DNA of 10,626 bases from JAWUVP01 sp034112285 (lineage in GTDB: Bacteria > Pseudomonadota > Gammaproteobacteria > JABDGN01): contig JAWUVP010000090.1 in NCBI GenBank assembly GCA_034112285.1, positions 1 through 10,626 of the forward strand. Reading direction: 5' to 3'. Below, piece by piece: positions 5,463 through 10,626 of this stretch. A program made the translations under genes and the position numbers. The first letter of the stretch is position 1, and every line of letters begins with the position of its first letter. The notes under the pieces are model-generated. The model made no database searches, was not told where the DNA came from, and saw only the letters and a program-made list of their open reading frames with translations.

Positions 5463-8398
5463 AACATCTCCTTTGTTGGGGGCATTTTATCATGAGAATG
5501 CTCGGAGTGTATAAAAATTTGTTCCCAAAGGCGGGCAACGCCAATGCGGTAAAAGATGAACCTATTATCATCCACTAATTCATCGGCTTTGCTCAGCGCG
5601 GTACGGTGTAAATAACTTCGATAGGCTTTATAGGCTTCAATCAATAGCTTAGTGTCTTTGATACGCAGCAAGCCTTCCATGCCGGCACGCTCAAAAATAC
5701 GAATATTGTCGGTGAACTCTAGTAAACTAGGGTGATCTTGGCTCCAGCACAACACAACATATTGCGCCAAAAACTCAATATCGACCAGGCCACCGATGCC
5801 CTGCTTTAAATCAAACTTGCCGGGCGCGCGCTGCATTTTATTGTCACGCATTTTATTGCGCATACCCACAATTGCCTCGCGTAACTGTGCTATTGGGCGA
5901 GGCGTGGCTAAAATTTTGTTGCGCAATTTTTCAAAGCGTTTGCCCAAGCCTTTAGAGCCAGCAATCGCCCGAGCACGCACCAAGGCTTGATGCTCCCAGG
6001 TCCAGGCTTCGCTTGTTTGATAAGTGGCAAAAGCATCAACACAGCTGACTAACACACCCGAGGAGCCGGAGGGGCGCAAGCGTAAGTCTGCTTCATAAAG
6101 AAAGCCGCCAGCATTGGGTTGATTTAAAATTTTCACGATGCGCTGTCCCAGGCGCGTATAAAATTTTTCGTTACTAATTGAGTTTTCACCATCGGTTATG
6201 GCGTGTGAATCAAGTTTGGGATGTAAAAAGAGTAAGTCTAAATCAGAGCTATAGCTGAGCTCGAGACCGCCAAGCTTGCCATAAGCCACAATCGTAAATC
6301 CTTGGCGCCTATACTGGCGGGGAAGTTGCGGGTTGCCATAGGTTTTCACCATGTCGAACAAAATTAATTCGCGAACTTTATCAACTACAACCGTTGCAAT
6401 ATTAGTTAAGTAATCACTCACATGCATTAAAGGCAAAGTGCCGGTAATATCGGCAGCGGCAACGCGCAATACATGGGCTTGCTTAAACCAGCGCACAACT
6501 TGTAATTTTTGTTCTAAATCAGCTTCTGATTGCAAATTGAGTTGTTGATTGAGTAACACTCTTAAACGTCTTAATGAGGGCGGTGCATATAATGATGACG
6601 GGTCGAGTAATTCGTCGAGTAATAAGGGGTAGCGCGCTAACTGTTCGGCAATCCAGGGGCTGGCGGCGCAAAGATTAACCGCTTGCGATAGCACTAACGG
6701 ATTTTCAATTAAAAAGACTAAATAAATACTGTGCTCAATAATCGCTTCAATCAAGCGCAGGGTGCGCTTTAATAATTCAGTGGCCGCTTCATGTGCGCCA
6801 ATAATGATTAATAACCGAGGCAAAAGGAAGTTAGCGTGGGTTTTTGCTATCTGGCTCAGGTTTTGGCGTGTAATATATTCTTGTAAGCTGATGAGTAACT
6901 CTAATACGTGTTGTGCTTGTGTAAAACCCAGGTCAGTTAGCTGCTGTGTGTTTGTGGTGTTAGCATTAAGCTTTTTCCAATAAGCTTGTAGGCGCTTTTC
7001 ATGTTTCGCTTCATTTTTATCTAAGCCAGATAATTGTGGCCGGGCGAGCATTTCTTCAAAATAATGCTGCACAGCTTGGCGGTGCCGTTGCAAACTTACG
7101 CAAAAACGTTTGTAGTTAATATGGTGCATGGCGTAGGATAAGCGTTGTTGCTGAAGCGGCGTACTGGGCAGCACATGGGTTTGTTGATCATTGACCATTT
7201 GTAATTTATTTTCAACATCGCGCTCAAATAAATAGGCATTCATTAATTGGCGACAACTTTCCGGTGAAAGATTGCGGTTTTCACGTAAGAGTATGAGTGA
7301 TTTTAAGGTGTTACGTTCTTGCAAGCGCAGCTGCTTGCCACCGCGAATGATTTTGTAGGTTTGGGAAATGAATTCTACTTCGCGAATTCCACCCGGGCCA
7401 CGCTTGATATTATTTTCTAAACTGTGGCGCTTAACTTCCAGGTTGATTTTATCTTGCAATAAACGTAACGACTCTAGCGCACTGTAATCAATATAATTAC
7501 GGTAAACAAAGTTATGTATAAACCGCATTAATGCAGGTGAATACGTATTTTCACGATTAACCACGCGAGCTTTAATCAGGGCATAACGCTCCCATTCACG
7601 CCCATGTGCTTGATAATAGTCTTCAAAGGCGGCAAAGCTACAAACTAAAGCACCAGAGGTGCCATGAGGGCGTAAACGTAAATCAACCCTATACACAAAA
7701 CCGTGTTGATTCACGGTGTGCAACATTTTAGTGAGCATTTGCCCTAAACGTAAATAAAATTGATGAAAAGTTTTGCCACTTTCTAAGATGCCATCTTTAG
7801 GGAAGCAATAAATTAAATCAACATCCGACGAAAAATTCAGCTCGTAAGCGCCTAATTTTCCCATAGCAATAATGAGCAGTGGCATGCGGGCTTGGGTATC
7901 CGGATCGCGTGGGCAGCCCATTTTTTCTGATAGCCAAGTGAATAACAATTGCGTCGCGCGGCTGATGATGGTGTCGGCCATGGCCGATAGGTCGGTCATG
8001 GTTTTGTCGGGAGAAGCCCAGTTTGCTAAGTCACGCCAAGCAATGCGCAACATTTCGCGGCGGCGAAATTCACGCAAGCAGCGTTGTAGCTGTGCTTCAG
8101 TACGGCAAAGGTTGCTGAGTAAGGCGAGTTTTTTTTCATATTCGCCTTTAGGATATTCTAATAAAATATCCCCTGATTCAAATAAATCTAACAACACATG
8201 AGGGTAGCGAACGCAATTGTTCATCACAAAATCGCTAGACGCCCAAACGCGGCATAAAGACGTGATAAAGTCAGTGTGTACAGGAACAACACAGGATTGA
8301 TCGCGCAGCGCTTGTTGATATTTTTCCCAACCTGCGGCCACAAGATCGTGAATATCGTTGGGTAATTTTTGTAAAGATTTTGTAAGGAGGTCGGTCAT
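5459..8398 (-). CDS. glnE: Bifunctional glutamine synthetase adenylyltransferase/adenylyl-removing enzyme
   Basis: GlnE attaches AMP to a tyrosine of glutamine synthetase to lower its activity and removes it by phosphorolysis, under control of PII and glutamine. With the ATG at 8396-8398 the protein is 979 residues (E. coli 946). That start has AAGAG 8 bases upstream; a TTG six codons earlier is a poorer choice. Both nucleotidyltransferase domains are intact. The N-terminal removase site is GKLGAYELNFSSDVDLIYCF with Asp192 and Asp194; the C-terminal transferase site is YGKLGGLELSYSSDLDLLFL with Asp719 and Asp721. The accompanying motifs YRVDLRLRPHG and GPGGIREVEFISQ in the first half, and YEADLRLRPSGSSG and KQGIGGLVDIEFLAQY in the second, are also present, so both activities should be retained. 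It is the first visible gene of an operon running on through the zinc-ribbon gene, waaF and waaC; its promoter must lie in the gap shared with the divergent dehydrogenase gene. Confidence 0.96.
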   Translation of the reverse strand: MTDLLTKSLQKLPNDIHDLVAAGWEKYQQALRDQSCVVPVHTDFITSLCRVWASSDFVMNNCVRYPHVLLDLFESGDILLEYPKGEYEKKLALLSNLCRTEAQLQRCLREFRRREMLRIAWRDLANWASPDKTMTDLSAMADTIISRATQLLFTWLSEKMGCPRDPDTQARMPLLIIAMGKLGAYELNFSSDVDLIYCFPKDGILESGKTFHQFYLRLGQMLTKMLHTVNQHGFVYRVDLRLRPHGTSGALVCSFAAFEDYYQAHGREWERYALIKARVVNRENTYSPALMRFIHNFVYRNYIDYSALESLRLLQDKINLEVKRHSLENNIKRGPGGIREVEFISQTYKIIRGGKQLRLQERNTLKSLILLRENRNLSPESCRQLMNAYLFERDVENKLQMVNDQQTHVLPSTPLQQQRLSYAMHHINYKRFCVSLQRHRQAVQHYFEEMLARPQLSGLDKNEAKHEKRLQAYWKKLNANTTNTQQLTDLGFTQAQHVLELLISLQEYITRQNLSQIAKTHANFLLPRLLIIIGAHEAATELLKRTLRLIEAIIEHSIYLVFLIENPLVLSQAVNLCAASPWIAEQLARYPLLLDELLDPSSLYAPPSLRRLRVLLNQQLNLQSEADLEQKLQVVRWFKQAHVLRVAAADITGTLPLMHVSDYLTNIATVVVDKVRELILFDMVKTYGNPQLPRQYRRQGFTIVAYGKLGGLELSYSSDLDLLFLHPKLDSHAITDGENSISNEKFYTRLGQRIVKILNQPNAGGFLYEADLRLRPSGSSGVLVSCVDAFATYQTSEAWTWEHQALVRARAIAGSKGLGKRFEKLRNKILATPRPIAQLREAIVGMRNKMRDNKMQRAPGKFDLKQGIGGLVDIEFLAQYVVLCWSQDHPSLLEFTDNIRIFERAGMEGLLRIKDTKLLIEAYKAYRSYLHRTALSKADELVDDNRFIFYRIGVARLWEQIFIHSEHSHDKMPPTKEML

Positions 8399-8493
8399 GC
8401 GAAATGCTCTTATCAATCAATAGATGGTAGGGCTTTCAAGCGGGGAATGCAAGCAGCTTTACCTTCGCTTTCCTCCAGCGTATGATTGCTTTT

Positions 8494-8590
8494 TTGTAGC
8501 GGCTCACCTTGTAGCAAGGGATGTCCAGCTTTGAGTCAAGGTTGAACATCCTCCGAGATGCTTCTCTGGGGGCGTTGTTACGTTTTTTTT
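8494..8590 (+). repeat. Copy 1 of an unidentified structured element, in the dehydrogenase leader
   Basis: Three colinear blocks match copy 2 (10093-10175): 8494-8508 (14 of 15, containing AGCGGCTCACC), 8530-8548 (14 of 19, TTTGA to TGAACA) and 8554-8570 (13 of 17, CGAG to CTGGG). Copy 1 has about 20 extra bases between the first two blocks. It can fold as a hairpin at 8519-8551 (GGATGT with ACATCC, plus an inner stem) and a small GAGA-TGCT-TCTC hairpin at 8556-8567, and ends in eight T (8583-8590), 18 bases before the dehydrogenase ATG. It could be a regulatory leader, a small RNA or a dispersed repeat. Confidence 0.55.
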
Positions 8591-8608
8591 AATCTGTGGA
8601 GCGAGACA

Positions 8609-10066
8609 ATGAATTTATCTAATCCAAAACTACTGCGCCAGCAAGCTTATATTAATGCGCAGTGGGTGCATTCAAACAGTGGCGCGACTTTTATCGTACA
8701 AAACCCTGCCGATGGCAGCACGCTGGCTGAGCTGCCAGAAATGGGGCAAGTGGAAACGGCGCACGCCATTGCGATGGCTGATGCTGCTTTTCCAGCTTGG
8801 CGCGATTTTAGCCCAAATCAACGTAAAGCTATTTTAGATAAATGGGTCAATTTAATTCAACAAAATATCGATGATTTAGCGATTATTTTAAGCAGTGAGC
8901 AAGGTAAACCTTTAAGCCAAGCAAAAATGGAATATGACTTTACCTTGGAGCGCATGTCCTTTTTAGCCGGCGAAAGTCTGCGCGTGCATGGGCAAACGTT
9001 GCCCAGTGTCTCGCCTGATAAGCGTAGTCTAGTGATTCGCCAACCTTTTGGTGTTATTGCAGGCGTGGCACCGTGGAATTTTCCCGCCTCCACGGTCATG
9101 ATGAAAGTGGCGGCGGCTTTAGCGGCAGGCAACACCATGGTGGTAAAACCTGCACAAGATACACCGTTAACCACCTTGGCGATGGTATATTTAGGTGAGC
9201 AAGCTGGTTTGCCGGCAGGTGTATTAAACGTGGTATTGGCCAATAATCCAGTGGCGATTGGTAATGAGCTCACGACAAATCCTTTGGTGCGCAAGTTCTC
9301 CTTCACAGGCTCCACGGCAGTGGGTAAAAAGCTTTACGCACAATGCGCTAGCACAGTTAAAAATGTCGCACTAGAATTGGGCGGCAATTCGCCTTTTATT
9401 GTTTTTGCAGATGCCGACATTGATGCCGCGGCGACGCAAGGCGCAGCCTTAAAATTCACAAATTGCGGACAAATTTGCGTTAATGCCAATCGTTTTTTGG
9501 TGGCCGCCGAAGTATACGACGAATTCGTAGAAAAAATGGCCAGCCATGCCAAAGCCCATGTGCTGGGCTCAGGGTTAGATGCTAAGACTACCATGGGGCC
9601 GCTGATTAATGCACAAGGCTTCGCTAAGGTTGACGCATTGGTCAAACAAGCCATTGCAGAAGGTGCGCATTGCGTGACCGGTGGCGAAGGTGATAGCGTG
9701 GGTGAATTGTTCTACCAGCCGACTGTATTGAGCAATATGACCCCTGAAATGACAATGTATCATCAAGAAATTTTTGGCCCAGTGGCGCCGATCTACAAAT
9801 TTGACACCGAGGCCGAAGCCATTGCCATGGCAAATGACACGGAATATGGTTTGGCTGCGTATTTCTTTACCAATGATTTAGGCCGCAGCTGGCGCGTGAG
9901 CAGTGCTTTGCAAGCAGGCACGGTGAATGTTAATTCAGCCTCTAGTTTTGGGGGTGGGCCGTTTGGTGGGTATAAAGAGTCTGGGTTGGGACGTGAGCAA
10001 GGGCGTGTGAGTGCGTTGGATGCTTGGTGTGAAGTTAAGGCGGTTAATTTTTCTGCTCTTGACTAG
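8609..10066 (+). CDS. GabD-like NAD(P)-dependent aldehyde dehydrogenase, substrate uncertain
   Basis: This 485-residue aldehyde dehydrogenase is closest in overall sequence to succinate-semialdehyde dehydrogenase (E. coli GabD about 482). The ATG at 8609 is chosen because GGAG stands 7 bases before it and MNLSNPKLLRQQAYINAQW aligns with the GabD N terminus; an ATG at 8558 lies inside the leader element and lacks these. The catalytic machinery is complete: PWNFP with Asn157, Lys180, FTGS (232-235), ELGG with Glu256, Cys290 in NCGQICVNANR, EIFGP, and PFGGYKESGLGRE at the C terminus. However, the arginine after the PWNFP helix of GabD/SSADH is Met165 here, and the arginine six residues before the catalytic cysteine is Thr284; both bind the substrate carboxylate in human SSADH. 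The second cysteine of the CVC motif is Asn292. It is therefore annotated as an aldehyde dehydrogenase, not firmly as GabD. No GABA transaminase or permease gene is adjacent. It is divergent from glnE and flanked by two copies of a non-coding element. Confidence 0.92.
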   Translation: MNLSNPKLLRQQAYINAQWVHSNSGATFIVQNPADGSTLAELPEMGQVETAHAIAMADAAFPAWRDFSPNQRKAILDKWVNLIQQNIDDLAIILSSEQGKPLSQAKMEYDFTLERMSFLAGESLRVHGQTLPSVSPDKRSLVIRQPFGVIAGVAPWNFPASTVMMKVAAALAAGNTMVVKPAQDTPLTTLAMVYLGEQAGLPAGVLNVVLANNPVAIGNELTTNPLVRKFSFTGSTAVGKKLYAQCASTVKNVALELGGNSPFIVFADADIDAAATQGAALKFTNCGQICVNANRFLVAAEVYDEFVEKMASHAKAHVLGSGLDAKTTMGPLINAQGFAKVDALVKQAIAEGAHCVTGGEGDSVGELFYQPTVLSNMTPEMTMYHQEIFGPVAPIYKFDTEAEAIAMANDTEYGLAAYFFTNDLGRSWRVSSALQAGTVNVNSASSFGGGPFGGYKESGLGREQGRVSALDAWCEVKAVNFSALD

Positions 10067-10092
10067 GGGAAGCGTTGCTCAGTGATTTTGAT

Positions 10093-10175
10093 TTGCAGCG
10101 GCTCACCCTTTGACTTAAATATGAACAGCTATCGAGGTTCTTGCCTGGGAAGGGGGGGCGTTACTTTTATTTTTA
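10093..10175 (+). repeat. Copy 2 of the unidentified element, after the dehydrogenase gene
   Basis: It lies 26 bases downstream of the dehydrogenase stop, in the same orientation as copy 1. The matching blocks are 10093-10107, 10109-10127 and 10133-10149, with the same 5-base gap between blocks two and three as in copy 1. It then runs through a G-rich stretch and GGGCGTTAC into the T-rich TTTTATTTTTAG. In this position it may act as a transcription terminator for the dehydrogenase gene, although no strong stem directly precedes the T tract. Confidence 0.5.
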
Positions 10176-10190
10176 GATTAATGTTTAATC
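10176..10190. repeat. Short AT-rich dyad
   Basis: GATTAA (10176-10181) and TTAATC (10185-10190) are exact inverted repeats around a 3-base centre. The dyad lies about 75 bases upstream of the -35 box of the histone-like gene, so it could be a regulator site. A chance occurrence is quite possible at this base composition. Confidence 0.3.
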
Positions 10191-10263
10191 AACCCTATCG
10201 ATCTATTTTAATTGCTTTCAGAATGGAAAAAAGTTAACCACTTGAACTTGCAGTAAATATTGC

Positions 10264-10292
10264 TTGCCAGATGGGTAATAATTCATTAAAAT
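10264..10292 (+). promoter_or_regulatory. Sigma70-type promoter of the histone-like gene
   Basis: TTGCCA (10264-10269, five of six to consensus) and TAAAAT (10287-10292, five of six) are separated by exactly 17 bases. Transcription would begin near 10299, giving a leader of about 47 bases that includes a short GTGTT-AACAC hairpin (10314-10326) just before the ribosome binding site. Confidence 0.6.
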
Positions 10293-10345
10293 TTGAGCAA
10301 CTTTTTTACAGTCGTGTTCAAAACACAAGGAATTAGGAGACATCT

Positions 10346-10626
10346 ATGCCAGCTAAAGCAAGTAGCACGAAAAAGAAATCCGTGCGCAAAGCGCCAACCA
10401 AGGCCGCTACTAAGTCGAAACCTGCAGTAAAGAAAACAACAGCGAAAAAGCCAGTGGCTAAAAAATCAGTTGCAAAAAAAGTAACAGCGAAAAAGCCAGT
10501 GGCTAAAAAATCAGTTGCAAAAAAAGTAACAGCGAAAAAGCCAGTGGCTAAAAAATCAGTTGCAAAAAAAGTAACAGCGAAAAAGCCAGTTTCTAAAAAA
10601 TCTGCTGCAAAAAAAGTAACAGCGAA
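10346..10626 (+). CDS. Lysine-rich histone H1-like DNA-binding protein, 3' end missing
   Basis: The ATG at 10346 is preceded by AGGAG (10335-10339, spacing 6), and 93 codons are visible before the window ends in frame. The protein begins MPAKASSTKKKSVRKAP and from residue 32 consists of 15-residue repeats, TAKKPVAKKSVAKKV. It is almost entirely Lys, Ala, Val, Ser, Thr and Pro, with no acidic residue in the visible part. This composition is that of histone H1-like bacterial proteins (the Hc2 type of Chlamydia, AlgP-like proteins of Pseudomonas, and related nucleoid proteins in Coxiella-type bacteria), which bind DNA non-specifically and compact the nucleoid. The repetitive KK pairs are spaced to contact the DNA backbone. 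The final length and any C-terminal globular part lie beyond the window. Confidence 0.82.
   Translation, partial: MPAKASSTKKKSVRKAPTKAATKSKPAVKKTTAKKPVAKKSVAKKVTAKKPVAKKSVAKKVTAKKPVAKKSVAKKVTAKKPVSKKSAAKKVTA
10439..10618 (+). repeat. 45-bp in-frame tandem repeats
   Basis: Units start at 10439, 10484, 10529 and 10574. The first three are identical at every base; the fourth differs at four positions, giving PVSKKSAAKKV instead of PVAKKSVAKKV. A further unit starts at 10619 and is cut by the window edge. Identical third-codon positions point to recent duplication by slippage or recombination, so copy number probably varies between strains. Confidence 0.95.

Noticed and set aside
8399..8416. TTG start at 8414-8416 for glnE
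   Set aside because: The ATG at 8396-8398 has a better codon and a suitably spaced AAGAG, which would lie inside the longer frame.
8558..8608. Longer N terminus for the aldehyde dehydrogenase from an ATG at 8558
   Set aside because: The extra 17 residues cover the repeat element and T run, do not match the family, and the ATG at 8609 has a good GGAG site.
9334..9654. Open frame of 106 codons on the minus strand within the dehydrogenase gene
   Set aside because: It is antisense to a strongly conserved enzyme region and has no family resemblance; it is a codon-bias shadow.
10439..10618. Possible CRISPR-like array
   Set aside because: The 45-bp units are directly adjacent without spacers and translate in frame as a Lys/Ala repeat protein.

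Overview
This window looks like a moderately AT-rich gammaproteobacterial chromosome. The run glnE, a CHCC zinc-ribbon gene, waaF and waaC on one strand is characteristic of Gammaproteobacteria. The repeat-loaded intergenic DNA and the lysine-rich histone-like protein would suit a Legionellales/Coxiella-type lineage, but this placement is inference from gene content and nothing here fixes the genus.

Layout. (1) Bases 1-1360, plus strand: the 3' part of a TIM-barrel glycosidase-like gene, joined by a 1-nt stop/start overlap to a DUF6165 gene, probably the end of a cell-surface polysaccharide operon. (2) Bases 1361-1797: a gene-free, repeat-packed gap between convergent genes, with three distinct elements (a 130-bp imperfect palindrome, two tandem copies of a ~60-bp unit, and a pair of 25-bp inverted repeats). 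(3) Bases 1798-2970, minus strand: a stand-alone AAA ATPase with a DUF4143 C-terminal part. Its promoter region carries a 41-bp near-perfect palindrome centred on base 3043. (4) Bases 3163-8398, minus strand: a tightly packed operon transcribed glnE > zinc-ribbon gene > waaF > waaC, with 4-nt ATGA overlaps at two junctions and a 6-nt gap at the third. It joins control of glutamine synthetase to addition of the first two heptoses of lipopolysaccharide inner core. (5) Bases 8609-10066, plus strand: a GabD-like aldehyde dehydrogenase, divergent from glnE and bracketed by two diverged copies of an ~85-100-bp non-coding element in the same orientation. (6) Bases 10346-10626, plus strand: the start of a histone H1-like protein made of 15-residue Lys/Ala/Val repeats, behind a good sigma70-type promoter and running off the window.

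Most genes are ordinary housekeeping ones. The most interesting points are: the aldehyde dehydrogenase has lost both arginines that bind the succinate-semialdehyde carboxylate in true GabD/SSADH enzymes; the ATPase promoter is covered by a large palindrome and the ATPase itself appears to carry a helix-turn-helix; an unidentified structured repeat flanks the dehydrogenase gene; and ilvE is absent from between glnE and waaF. No CRISPR array, tRNA, rRNA or transposase gene was seen.
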